Origin: an uncultured Paraprevotella sp.
GTDB lineage: Bacteria; Bacteroidota; Bacteroidia; Bacteroidales; Bacteroidaceae
DNA: 33,568 nt
Direction of reading: 5' to 3'
Assembly: GCA_910584955.1 (NCBI GenBank)
Contig: CAJUDC010000010.1
Span: forward strand, 1-33,568
Under the pieces are notes generated by a model, which was not told the origin of the DNA, ran no database searches, and saw only the letters and a program-made list of their open reading frames with translations. The position numbers were made by a program, and so were the translations under genes. Positions 25,898 to 33,568 of the stretch are shown here, piece after piece (position 1 is the first letter of the stretch; every line of letters starts with the position of its first letter).

Positions 25898-25970
25898 AGC
25901 GATAAACGAGACTCGAACTCGCGACCCTCGGCTTGGGAAGCCGATGCTCTACCAACTGAGCTATTATCGC
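25898..25970 (-). tRNA. tRNA-Gly (anticodon CCC)
   Basis: The minus strand folds as a 73-nt cloverleaf: acceptor GCGATAA/TTATCGC with discriminator T, D arm GCTC/GAGC, anticodon stem TCGGC/GCCGA around loop TTCCCAA (anticodon CCC, positions 34-36), variable loop GGGTC, and T arm GCGAG/CTCGT with TTCGAGT. CCA is not encoded. CCC reads the GGG glycine codon. A TATATTTG -7 box (25982-25989) ends 12 bp upstream and a hairpin terminator follows, so it is probably a single-gene unit. Confidence 0.95.
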
Positions 25971-25981
25971 ATTCACGGGTG

Positions 25982-25989
25982 CAAATATA
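25982..25989 (-). promoter_or_regulatory. -7 box of tRNA-Gly
   Basis: Reads TATATTTG on the minus strand, exact TAnnTTTG, ending 11 bases before the tRNA 5' end. The -33 region is poor. Confidence 0.45.
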
Positions 25990-26067
25990 CGATTTCTTTT
26001 TTAAAGAACCTATTTTTCCGGGTAAAATTATTTCCTTAACAGCAGAAAAGCACTCCTCCCACCGGTG

Positions 26068-27252
26068 TCAGTCTTCGACACCGGGCAACACTTTAACCTT
26101 GGCGGCCAAGGCTTTACACTTGGTACGCAAAGCATTCAGATCGGCATCCGACCGATCCCAGCACACCACCACGCCCATGCGCCTCCCCACATGCGCCACC
26201 GGCTTACCGAAGATACGAAGATACGTATTCGTGGCGGCGCAGACATCCGCCTCCCCACTGTAAGCGGGACGTCCTTCGGTATCTATATCCGAAAGAACAA
26301 CGGCACTGGCCCCTATACGTTCCTGGGTAATCTCCGGTATGGGCAATCCCAGCACGGCTCTGCAATGCAACTCAAATTCGGAAAGATTCTGCGTGCCCGC
26401 CAACGTCACCATACCGGTATCGTGCGGACGCGGACTCAGTTCGGAAAAGATCACTCCCTCCGTCCGGCTCAAAAAGAATTCCACCCCCCATATTCCGGCG
26501 CCGCTCAAAGCCCGGGTGATCTTTTCGGCCATCTCCTGCGCGTCTTTCAACATGTCGGGCGATACGGCTGCCGGCTGAAAACTTTCTCTGTAGTCGCCAC
26601 CCTTCTGCACATGCCCGATCGGCTGGCAAAACAGGGTAGGTCCGTTCTGCTGGGTTACGGTGAGCAAAGTGATCTCACTGTCGAAAGGAATGAACTGTTC
26701 CACAATCACTTCTTTCACATCCCCACGGGCTCCGCCGCAAGCATACGCCCAGGCCTTCTCCAGTTCGTCCGGCCCGTCCACCTTGCTCTGCCCGTGACCG
26801 GAAGAGCTCATCAAGGGTTTTATGATGCAGGGGAAGCCTATCTCGTGGGCCGCCTGCTCCAGTTCGTCAAACGTATTCGCATATTTATAGTTCGCCGTTT
26901 TCAGTCCCAGCTCCGTATGTGCCAGCTCACGGATCGCCTTACGGTTCATCGTGAAATTCACGGCCCGGGCACTGGGAACCACCTGTATGCCCATCGCCTC
27001 GCATTCATACAGACGCTCCGTACGGATGGCTTCTATTTCAGGAACAATGATGTCCGGGCGGTGCTTGCGGACCACGGCCATCAGCGCATCGCCGTCCAGC
27101 ATATTGAACACTTCACATTCGTCGGCCACCTGCATAGCCGGCGCACCGGCGTACGCATCGCAAGCCACCACATGCTGCCCCTTGCGCTGGCAGGCTATCA
27201 CAAACTCCTTGCCCAGTTCACCGGAACCTAACAATAATATCTTTTTCGTCAT
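26068..27252 (-). CDS. purT: Formate-dependent phosphoribosylglycinamide formyltransferase (GAR transformylase 2)
   Basis: PurT is an ATP-grasp enzyme that formylates GAR with formate and ATP, the third step of purine synthesis, bypassing the folate-dependent PurN. I start at 27252 (MTKKILLLGSGELGKE), 10 codons inside the longest frame, because the core begins there with a Rossmann-like GSGELG motif. The ATP-grasp core is visible as IIKPLMSSSGHGQS, VEQFIPFDSEITLL, GVEFFLSR and SELSPRPHDTGMVT, and the C-terminal domain as PEADV-type GRPAYSGEADV. The length of 394 is normal. A -7 box (TATCTTTG, 27280-27287) precedes it. The stop codon sits inside an 8-bp hairpin (26062-26084). Confidence 0.95.
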   Translation of the reverse strand: MTKKILLLGSGELGKEFVIACQRKGQHVVACDAYAGAPAMQVADECEVFNMLDGDALMAVVRKHRPDIIVPEIEAIRTERLYECEAMGIQVVPSARAVNFTMNRKAIRELAHTELGLKTANYKYANTFDELEQAAHEIGFPCIIKPLMSSSGHGQSKVDGPDELEKAWAYACGGARGDVKEVIVEQFIPFDSEITLLTVTQQNGPTLFCQPIGHVQKGGDYRESFQPAAVSPDMLKDAQEMAEKITRALSGAGIWGVEFFLSRTEGVIFSELSPRPHDTGMVTLAGTQNLSEFELHCRAVLGLPIPEITQERIGASAVVLSDIDTEGRPAYSGEADVCAATNTYLRIFGKPVAHVGRRMGVVVCWDRSDADLNALRTKCKALAAKVKVLPGVED

Positions 27253-27279
27253 ATCCAGGATGTTAAAAGAACACAGCCA

Positions 27280-27287
27280 CAAAGATA
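27280..27287 (-). promoter_or_regulatory. -7 box for purT
   Basis: Reads TATCTTTG on the minus strand, an exact match, 27 bp before the chosen ATG at 27252; this supports that start over the one at 27282. No well-spaced -33 TTTG. Confidence 0.45.
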
Positions 27288-27570
27288 CGAAAGATTTTGC
27301 AAAAAAGACAGCATCGGAATGAATAAGACTGCGTATTTAAGCGACCGGAACAAAATGGCGGTGTCAACCTCCCTTTTTGCATGCTCCTGCAACGCAGATA
27401 GACATCGCACCGCAGTCTGCACAAACCAAGCCTTCATTTCCACACACGACGGTTTGATGTATACAAAACACGTCATCATCTGAACTTTCCTTTGGCAGTG
27501 CCTCGTTTTTTCCCGTCGGGCTACTTCGTTATCTACGGCGGAATGCAGTCCTTTGCCTGCCGGCGACACG
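27288..27570. other. Gap between purT and the DUF4301 gene, no gene seen
   Basis: About 280 bp with no credible gene. One minus-strand frame of 106 codons (27249-27569) crosses it, but it runs into the purT start region, has Cys-rich patchy composition and no family I recognise. I see no -7/-33 pair on either strand and only a short inverted repeat TTGCA/TGCAA near 27376-27392. Confidence 0.5.
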
Positions 27571-27607
27571 AAAAAGGCTTCCGCAGAAAATCCCCTGCGG
27601 AAGCCTT
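27571..27607 (-). terminator. Terminator of the DUF4301 gene
   Basis: A 13-bp perfect stem AAGGCTTCCGCAG (27574-27586) with its complement (27595-27607) and an 8-nt loop, ending on the minus strand in CTTTTT. It starts 23 bp after the stop. Confidence 0.85.
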
Positions 27608-27629
27608 GTACGTTTATCGGATGCGCATA

Positions 27630-29144
27630 TTACTGATGCTGCTCGCGGAGCAAATCGTTCACCGTCTTCACGGGATTGAACGTTTCCAACGGCACCTCTA
27701 CAAAAACGGTGTTCCAATCGCTCATGGCCCCGTTCCACAAGCCCGGCAACTCCAAGGCTTTCAAGTCTTTCCCGTTCTTGCTCTTGTAGGAAATAAAGCC
27801 CGTGTTCCTGTCTACAAACTTCGGCAGATCGAATTTCCGCCCTTTGTAATCCTTCACCGCACAGACGAGGTCCACCGGATTGAAGTGCGTACCCTCCGTG
27901 AACATTTTCATATAGTCGGGGTTGTTCTTGTCTATCTGACTGCTTTCAAGAATCTGCAACGAAATCGTACCGTCGGCATTATAAGCCAGGAACGGTCCGC
28001 CGCCCGGCTCACCCACATTCTTCACCACACCGCATACGCGCATCGGACGGTTCAACTTGCGACGCAGGTAAATCACCAGATCGGCGTCCTCCATCGTCTT
28101 GATCTCGTCGTTGCGGCACCACAACTGTTGTTGCACGAAACGGATAATTTCTTCTATATCGGCATGCCCGTAAACACCGCTGTCCAGCAATTCCAAGTAA
28201 CGGAAAGCCTGCTCCTGCAGTGTGACCAGAATGCCGGCCAGCACCTGTTTCGACGCCACCGTCGGCTCTTTCAGACGATCGGGCACTACATTGTCTATGT
28301 TTTTGATAAAAACAATATCGGCATCCAGGTCGTTCAGATTTTCAATCAACGCACCGTGTCCGCCGGGACGGAACAGAAGTTTTCCGCCGGTACGGAACGC
28401 CTCGTTGTCCATGGTTGCCGCCACCGTGTCGGTGCTGGGCTTTTGTTCGGAGAACGTCACATGGTAGGAAGTGGCGTACTTTTCCGCATACGCCGGCAAA
28501 ACCTTGTCTACCAAAGCACCGAAGAGCGCCTTGTGCTCCGAACTTACCGTAAAGTGGACCTCTGCCTTCCCCTGGCTGGCCGCATAGCGGGCGGCCTCTA
28601 CCAAGTGTTCTTCCACCGGTGTGCGTGCCCCTTCGGGATAGCGGTGAAACGCAAGCAGCCCCTTCGGCAACTGTCCGTAATTAAGTCCTTTTTCCTGAAG
28701 CATGTTCGCCACCACCGCCTTGTATTGTCCTTCGGCCAGCAAAGTTTCAACGGTACGTCCTTCATTTTTCAGGCAGGCTTCGTTGAGTGCCTCAAAAAAA
28801 GCGAAATGCTTAATTTGATCAAAGAACAAATTCTCGAACTCCGTCTGCGGTGTGTCGTAAGGAGCGTCCGAAAACTCGAACATGTCCTTAAACATACGAC
28901 TGGCTGCGCCGGAAGCCGGCACAAACTTGGTCACCGTTTTTCCGGTTTCCTTATACCGTTCCCAAGCCTGCACAAAAACCTCGCTATCTTCCTCCGAGGG
29001 CAGCAAAATTCCGTTTTGCAGCGAAGCCGCCGCTTTCAACTTCAGAAACGGGAATCCCGTTCTGAAATTCTGAAGTTGCACTTCGATCTGCTCTTCCGAA
29101 ATGCCCTTTTCTTTCAATAGTTCTCTATCTTCCGCGCTAAACAT
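27630..29144 (-). CDS. DUF4301 family protein (nucleotidyltransferase-like)
   Basis: The 504-residue protein matches DUF4301, a Bacteroidota-enriched family of unknown function. I start at 29144 (MFSAEDRELLKEK). The frame runs 40 codons further upstream, but that part is a chance hydrophobic stretch lying across the -7 box at 29184-29191 and the relA promoter region. The most informative motif is FVPASGAASRMF (about 74-85), a glycine-rich loop like those of sugar-phosphate nucleotidyltransferases. A second is LFRPGGHGALIENL with DADIVFIKNIDNV downstream, which may bind a nucleotide or metal. No signal peptide, so cytoplasmic. It is divergent from the RSH gene and ends at a strong terminator. 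The biochemical role is inference only. Confidence 0.82.
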   Translation of the reverse strand: MFSAEDRELLKEKGISEEQIEVQLQNFRTGFPFLKLKAAASLQNGILLPSEEDSEVFVQAWERYKETGKTVTKFVPASGAASRMFKDMFEFSDAPYDTPQTEFENLFFDQIKHFAFFEALNEACLKNEGRTVETLLAEGQYKAVVANMLQEKGLNYGQLPKGLLAFHRYPEGARTPVEEHLVEAARYAASQGKAEVHFTVSSEHKALFGALVDKVLPAYAEKYATSYHVTFSEQKPSTDTVAATMDNEAFRTGGKLLFRPGGHGALIENLNDLDADIVFIKNIDNVVPDRLKEPTVASKQVLAGILVTLQEQAFRYLELLDSGVYGHADIEEIIRFVQQQLWCRNDEIKTMEDADLVIYLRRKLNRPMRVCGVVKNVGEPGGGPFLAYNADGTISLQILESSQIDKNNPDYMKMFTEGTHFNPVDLVCAVKDYKGRKFDLPKFVDRNTGFISYKSKNGKDLKALELPGLWNGAMSDWNTVFVEVPLETFNPVKTVNDLLREQHQ

Positions 29145-29183
29145 AATGAATACTTTTTTTATTAAAGTTAAGCTATCAATGTC

Positions 29184-29191
29184 CAAATATA
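29184..29191 (-). promoter_or_regulatory. -7 box for the DUF4301 gene
   Basis: Reads TATATTTG on the minus strand, exact TAnnTTTG, 39 bp before the ATG at 29144; no clear -33. Confidence 0.45.
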
Positions 29192-29234
29192 GTAAAAAAA
29201 AGAGCATGTGGTCCCGATTATCCAGAAAAAAGAG

Positions 29235-29242
29235 TAACTTTG
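29235..29242 (+). promoter_or_regulatory. -7 box for the RSH gene
   Basis: TAACTTTG, exact TAnnTTTG, ending 21 bp before the ATG at 29264; no clear -33 TTTG. Confidence 0.45.
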
Positions 29243-29263
29243 AGCTAAATTTATTTTCAGACA

Positions 29264-31477
29264 ATGAATGAATTTGTATTCTTTACGGCCGAAGAAAAAT
29301 GCCAGTTGCAAACCTTGTATCGCGAGCTGCTCAAACTGTCGGGCAGCGCATTGAAAAACGATGATTGCTCCAAACTGAAACACTACCTTAAGAAAGCGGC
29401 CGAACGGCAATTGCTGCAACGCAATATATTCGCCATGAATCCGGTGCTGCAAGACATGCAGACCGCACTGATCGTCGCATCGGAAATCGGTCTGACGCGC
29501 GGTTCCATCCTCGGTGTCATGCTGCACACCTGCGTCATGAGCGGCTACTGCTCGGCTCAGCAGATACAGGATGATTTCGGAGAAGACGTAGCCGGCATCA
29601 TACGGGGACTGAACCGCATTCACGAACTTTATGACAAGACACCCGTCATAGCCAGCGAAAACTTCCGCAGCCTGCTGCTGTCGTTTGCCGAAGATATGCG
29701 CGTCATCCTGATCATGATTGCCAACCGGGTAAACATTCTGAGGCAGATCAAAAACACAGACAATGAGGAAGCCCGTCAGAAAGTGTCGGCAGAAGCCGCC
29801 TATCTGTATGCACCTCTGGCTCATAAACTGGGGCTGTACAAATTGAAAAGCGAACTGGAAGATCTGTCGCTCAAATACATGGAGCACGACGCTTACTATC
29901 TGATTAAAGAAAAGCTAAATGCCACCAAACAATCACGCGACGCGTACATCGCCCGCTTTATTGCCCCCATTCAGAAAAAACTGGAAACGGCAGGACTGAA
30001 ATTCCACATGAAAGGCCGCACAAAAAGCATTCACTCCATCTGGCAAAAGATGAAGAAGCAGCATTGCGGAGTAGACGGTATATACGATTTGTTTGCCATC
30101 CGCATCATCCTGGATTCGCCGCTGGAACGCGAGAAAATGGAATGCTGGCAGGCATACTCCATCATCACGGATATGTATCAACCCAATCCGAACCGGTTGC
30201 GCGACTGGTTGTCCATTCCCAAAAGCAACGGATATGAAAGCCTGCATATCACGGTGCTGGGACCGGAAAACAAATGGGTAGAAGTACAGATACGGACCGA
30301 GCGCATGGACGAGATCGCCGAACGGGGACTGGCCGCCCATTGGCGCTACAAAGGAATAAAAGGCGGACAAACCGGTGTGGACGAATGGCTGAGCAGCATA
30401 CGAAACGCATTGGAGAACAACGATGACATGCAGCTGATGGACCAGTTCAAAATGGACCTCTACGAAGACGAAGTGTTCGTATTCACTCCCAAAGGCGATC
30501 TGTTCAAACTTCCCAAAGGGGCCACGATACTGGATTTCGCCTATGCCATTCACACGAATGTGGGTAACCGCTGCATCGGGGCCCGTATCAACAACAGAAA
30601 CGTACCGGTACGCCAGCAACTGACCAGCGGCGACCAGGTGGAGATACTCACCGCCAATAACCAGACTCCCAAACAAGACTGGCTCAAATTCGTCACCACC
30701 GGACGTGCCAAAAGCAAAATACGGCAGGCTCTGAAAGAAGCACAGGCCAAACAGGGGGCCTTTGCCAAGGAACTGTTGGAACGTAAGTTCAAGAACCGTA
30801 AGATCGAGTACGACGAGCCCACACTGATGCACGTAATCAAGAAATTGGGATTCAAGTATGTAACGGACTTTTACAAAAGCCTGGCCGACGAAAGCATCGA
30901 TATAAACGAGGTAATAGAAACCTATCAGAATCTGCAAAAGTACGAGGCCGGACAGAACGAACATGCTCCCGCTATCAGCGCAGAGGCTTACAAACAGCAG
31001 TCGGAAGCCGAACGAAAGACAACACCTCACGACGATGTGCTGGTCATCGACAGGAACCTGAAAGGACTGGACTTCTCATTGGCCAAATGTTGCCAGCCCA
31101 TCTACGGCGACGAGGTGTTCGGTTTCGTAACCATTAACGGCGGAATCAAAATTCACCGGTGCGACTGCCCCAATGCGCAAGAAATGCGGAAACGCTTCGG
31201 CTACCGCATCGTAAAAGCACGCTGGGCCGGGAAACGGGGTAGCCAATATCCTATTACACTGCGTGTAGTGGGTAACGATGATCTGGGCATCGTGAACAAT
31301 ATCACCTCCATCATCAGCAAAGAAGAGAAAATCTCCTTACGAAGCATCGGCATCGACTCGCACGACGGCCTGTTCTCCGGTAATCTCACCGTCTTACTGG
31401 ACGACACAGCCAAACTGGAAACCCTCATAAAGAAACTGAAAACCGTAAAAGGAGTGAAACATGTAAGCCGTAACTGA
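29264..31477 (+). CDS. relA: Long RelA/SpoT homologue, (p)ppGpp synthetase with degenerate HD domain
   Basis: This 737-residue protein has the long RSH order: HD domain (about 50-200), synthetase (about 235-365), TGS (about 395-455), a Cys-containing zinc/helical domain (SLAKCCQP near 605-612, then CDCPNA) and a C-terminal ACT domain. The synthetase has its key segments: GRTKSIHSIWQKM (251-263), YDLFAIRI, RLRDWLSIPKSNGYESLH (311-328) and EVQIRTERMDEIAERG. The basic RLRD (311-314) resembles the RxKD motif of bifunctional Rel enzymes rather than the ExDD of E. coli RelA. The HD site is broken: HD is H88-T89, the ED pair is M92-S93, and the later metal Asp is N154. It is therefore probably a synthetase without hydrolase, acting on ribosomes in amino-acid starvation. 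Confidence 0.92.
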   Translation: MNEFVFFTAEEKCQLQTLYRELLKLSGSALKNDDCSKLKHYLKKAAERQLLQRNIFAMNPVLQDMQTALIVASEIGLTRGSILGVMLHTCVMSGYCSAQQIQDDFGEDVAGIIRGLNRIHELYDKTPVIASENFRSLLLSFAEDMRVILIMIANRVNILRQIKNTDNEEARQKVSAEAAYLYAPLAHKLGLYKLKSELEDLSLKYMEHDAYYLIKEKLNATKQSRDAYIARFIAPIQKKLETAGLKFHMKGRTKSIHSIWQKMKKQHCGVDGIYDLFAIRIILDSPLEREKMECWQAYSIITDMYQPNPNRLRDWLSIPKSNGYESLHITVLGPENKWVEVQIRTERMDEIAERGLAAHWRYKGIKGGQTGVDEWLSSIRNALENNDDMQLMDQFKMDLYEDEVFVFTPKGDLFKLPKGATILDFAYAIHTNVGNRCIGARINNRNVPVRQQLTSGDQVEILTANNQTPKQDWLKFVTTGRAKSKIRQALKEAQAKQGAFAKELLERKFKNRKIEYDEPTLMHVIKKLGFKYVTDFYKSLADESIDINEVIETYQNLQKYEAGQNEHAPAISAEAYKQQSEAERKTTPHDDVLVIDRNLKGLDFSLAKCCQPIYGDEVFGFVTINGGIKIHRCDCPNAQEMRKRFGYRIVKARWAGKRGSQYPITLRVVGNDDLGIVNNITSIISKEEKISLRSIGIDSHDGLFSGNLTVLLDDTAKLETLIKKLKTVKGVKHVSRN

Positions 31478-31495
31478 TAAGCGGCTTCTCCATGC

Positions 31496-31526
31496 GACAG
31501 TTTCTCAAACGGAGAAAGTGCCTGTC
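31496..31526. repeat. Inverted repeat after the RSH gene
   Basis: TTTCTC (31501-31506) pairs with GAGAAA (31512-31517) around AAACG, and GACAG (31496-31500) with CTGTC (31522-31526), leaving a 4-nt bulge. It lies 19 bp after the stop. There is no T-run, so I only record it as structure. Confidence 0.4.
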
Positions 31527-31554
31527 TCCAGTCTCTCCTTATATATAATAGCAA

Positions 31555-31586
31555 GCGGCCCGTTTCATAGTTATGAAACGGGCCGC
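31555..31586. terminator. Hairpin between convergent RSH and ABC-F genes
   Basis: A perfect 14-bp stem, GCGGCCCGTTTCAT (31555-31568) with its complement (31573-31586), loop AGTT. A very stable structure lying between two stops, so it probably ends or protects both transcripts, but U-runs are poor on both sides. Confidence 0.6.
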
Positions 31587-31600
31587 CTGGCGTATGTTTT

Positions 31601-33508
31601 TCAACCTTCCACTTCACTGAGTTCCAGCCAACGCATGGTTTTCTCGTCCAACTCCTCACCCAACACCGGCAGACGTTTGGACTGTCTTGTCAGCTCCTCC
31701 ACAGAAAGCGTACCGCTGCACAATGCCTCCTCTATTTGTTTCTTTTCCTCTTCCAAGGCCGCGATTTCCGTTTCCAGTTGCTCCATCTCCTTACGTTCCT
31801 TGAAGGTAAGCCGACGGCGTTCACACGTATTGCGATGCACAGACGCAGCAACCTGTCCCTGTGCCTTCTTCGCCTTCGTTTTGGCCTGTCCTTCCTGTTC
31901 ACGCTCCCTTTTCAGCCTCTCATCTTCCCATTCCCTGTATTGTGTATAGTTCCCGGGGAAGTCCTGTATATTTCCTTGTCCGCGAAACACCAGCATATGA
32001 TCCACTACCTTATCCATAAAGTAGCGGTCGTGACTGACGACTATCACACACCCCTTGAAGTTTTTAAGGTATTCTTCCAGAATCTGCAACGTTACAATAT
32101 CCAAATCGTTCGTCGGCTCATCCAGAATCAGGAAGTTGGGATTCTGCATCAACACCGTACAAAGATAAAGCCGGCGGCGCTCACCACCGCTTAATTTATA
32201 CACATAATTCTGCTGTGCCTTGGGCGAAAACATGAAATGCTGCAAGAACTGCATGGCCGACAAATGCCGGCCACCGCCCAAATCGATATAATCGGCAATA
32301 TTGCGCACCACGTCAATGACCTTCATCTGCTCGTCAAACTGAAGTCCTTCTTGCGAATAGTAGCCGAAACGCACCGTCTCCCCTATCACTACCTTTCCGC
32401 TATCCGGCTTCACCAGCCCCAACAGGATCTTGATAAAAGTGGACTTACCCGTTCCGTTATGGCCTACAATGCCCATTTTCTCATACCGGGAAAAGGTATA
32501 GAAGAAATCACGCAGAATCACCTTGTCGGGCCCGTAACTTTTACTGATATAATCCGCCTCGAAAATCTTATTCCCGATATAAGCGGATTTCACTTCCAGC
32601 GTCACTTGCTGTTCCTGTATACGTCGCTTGGCTATTTTCTCCAGTTCATAAAACGATTCTTCCCGATAACGGGCTTTATGTCCTCTGGCACAAGGCATCC
32701 GTCGCATCCAGTCCAATTCGGTCCGATAAAGGTTATTGGCCCGCGCCACCTCGGCATTCGCCACTTGAATGCGCTCCTGCCTCTTTTCCAGATAGTAGCC
32801 GTAATTGCCACGATAGGTATAAATCGTCTCATCATCCAACTCCAGAATAACGGAACAGACACGATCCAGAAAATAACGGTCGTGAGTCACCATCAGCAAA
32901 CTCAGGTTACCCCGGCGCAAATAGTCCTCCAACCACTCAATCATATCCAGGTCCAAATGGTTGGTAGGCTCGTCCAATATCAACAAATCCGGTTCGGTAA
33001 TCAGTACATTGGCCAGTGCCACGCGCTTCAGCTGCCCTCCTGAAAGGCTTCCGATGCGTTGCTGAAAATCATCAATCTTCAGTTTCGAAAGGATCTGCTT
33101 GGCTCGTCCTTCGTAATCCCAGGCTTTCTCATGCTCCATCCGGTCCAACAGGTCCTGTAGACCGGGATTTCCGGGAGTTTGCATACAATGTTCATACTCA
33201 CGTATCAAGTTTGTAGTCGAGTTACCATGCCAGAAACAGGCCTCCATAACGGTCAGATCCGGCGGATAAACCGGTGTCTGCTCCAAATACCCTACCCGAA
33301 GTCCGTTCCGAAACACGATATTTCCTTCATCATACTGTTCCTTCCCGGAAAGGATATGCAACAAAGTGGACTTTCCCGTACCGTTTTTTGCTATCAAACC
33401 CACCCGCTGCCCTTCCGCGATACCGAAAGAAACGGACTGAAACAAAACCCGGTCTCCTACGCGCTTCGTCAGATTCTCTACTTGTAAATAAGGATTTACT
33501 GCTGCCAT
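31601..33508 (-). CDS. ABC-F family ATPase (Uup-like)
   Basis: ABC-F proteins have two ABC domains on one chain and no membrane part; they act on ribosomes or, for Uup, in ribosome and DNA-branch metabolism. I start at 33508 (MAAVNPYLQVENL), 17 codons inside the longest frame, because the first ABC domain begins there and a promoter at 33529-33560 lies upstream. Walker A motifs are at about 39-48 (AKNGTGKST) and 347-358 (GHNGTGKST), signatures at 155-159 (LSGGQ) and 439-443 (LSGGE), and Walker B/D-loops at 179-186 (DEPTNHLD) and 463-470 (DEPTNDLD). A linker joins the halves, and a charged coiled-coil C-terminal extension (about 560-635) is the Uup-type feature. At 635 residues the length is normal. 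Subfamily is inferred. Confidence 0.92.
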   Translation of the reverse strand: MAAVNPYLQVENLTKRVGDRVLFQSVSFGIAEGQRVGLIAKNGTGKSTLLHILSGKEQYDEGNIVFRNGLRVGYLEQTPVYPPDLTVMEACFWHGNSTTNLIREYEHCMQTPGNPGLQDLLDRMEHEKAWDYEGRAKQILSKLKIDDFQQRIGSLSGGQLKRVALANVLITEPDLLILDEPTNHLDLDMIEWLEDYLRRGNLSLLMVTHDRYFLDRVCSVILELDDETIYTYRGNYGYYLEKRQERIQVANAEVARANNLYRTELDWMRRMPCARGHKARYREESFYELEKIAKRRIQEQQVTLEVKSAYIGNKIFEADYISKSYGPDKVILRDFFYTFSRYEKMGIVGHNGTGKSTFIKILLGLVKPDSGKVVIGETVRFGYYSQEGLQFDEQMKVIDVVRNIADYIDLGGGRHLSAMQFLQHFMFSPKAQQNYVYKLSGGERRRLYLCTVLMQNPNFLILDEPTNDLDIVTLQILEEYLKNFKGCVIVVSHDRYFMDKVVDHMLVFRGQGNIQDFPGNYTQYREWEDERLKREREQEGQAKTKAKKAQGQVAASVHRNTCERRRLTFKERKEMEQLETEIAALEEEKKQIEEALCSGTLSVEELTRQSKRLPVLGEELDEKTMRWLELSEVEG

Positions 33509-33528
33509 TCCACGATTATATTTACACG

Positions 33529-33560
33529 CGAAAGTAGCATTTTTTTCATGACATGCCAAA
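33529..33560 (-). promoter_or_regulatory. Promoter of the ABC-F gene
   Basis: On the minus strand: TTTG (33560-33557), exactly 20 bp, then TACTTTCG (33536-33529). The -33 is exact; the -7 differs from TAnnTTTG by one base (C for T), the same change as in the alkD promoter. It lies 20 bp before the ATG. Confidence 0.5.
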
Positions 33561-33568
33561 AATAGCGC

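Noticed and set aside
27492..29120. A 542-codon plus-strand frame opposite the DUF4301 gene
   Set aside because: Antisense shadow; the minus strand has the conserved FVPASGAASRMF motif and a terminator.
1..33568. CRISPR arrays, insertion sequences, integrases or phage genes
   Set aside because: No regularly spaced direct repeats, transposase or integrase frame, or terminal inverted repeats were found anywhere in the window.

Overview
The window looks like an ordinary chromosomal stretch from a Bacteroidales bacterium (Bacteroidota), with GC content near 50% by eye. The evidence is a lipoprotein-type TamL paired with TamB, an outer-membrane barrel with a carboxypeptidase-regulatory-like domain, families largely confined to this phylum (DUF4251, DUF4301, DUF6055/DUF4859, GH127), and repeated upstream matches to the Bacteroides promoter -7 element TAnnTTTG, few with a good -33 TTTG. 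I cannot name the genus. There is no CRISPR array, insertion sequence, integrase or phage gene.

Layout. 1-270 has no gene. 271-7377 (minus) is a tamB-tamL operon for outer-membrane protein assembly. 7519-8352 (plus) is a cyclophilin lipoprotein, divergent from tamB and convergent with groL, with a shared terminator hairpin. 8473-10439 (minus) is groS-groL, preceded by a sigma-54-like site rather than the usual -7 box. 10602-15031 (minus) is a two-gene operon: a secreted DUF6055/DUF4859 protein with a gluzincin-like zinc motif, then a GH127 beta-L-arabinofuranosidase-like enzyme. 15231-16121 (plus) is an unknown polytopic membrane protein whose end overlaps a convergent AlkD-like DNA glycosylase gene (16099-16791, minus). 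A structured 0.5-kb gap follows, with a promoter and a terminator that may bound a small RNA. 17319-20177 (minus) is a TonB-receptor-like barrel, and a DUF4251 protein and hisS lie behind it on the same strand.

22365-25801 (plus) is the most unusual locus. It encodes a 931-residue coiled-coil protein with a Rad50/SbcC-type CxxC zinc hook almost exactly at its midpoint but no ATPase domain at either end. Its stop codon overlaps the start of an exported N-acetylmuramoyl-L-alanine amidase gene. A tRNA-Gly(CCC), purT and a DUF4301 gene follow on the minus strand.

29264-31477 (plus) is a long RelA/SpoT homologue with an intact-looking synthetase domain, but its HD hydrolase site has lost nearly all metal-binding and catalytic residues. 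The window ends with an Uup-like ABC-F ATPase (minus).

Most genes are housekeeping: envelope biogenesis, chaperones, translation, purine synthesis and the stringent response. The points worth following are the headless zinc-hook/amidase pair, the degenerate-HD RSH protein, the candidate small RNA, and the sigma-54-like site before groES.
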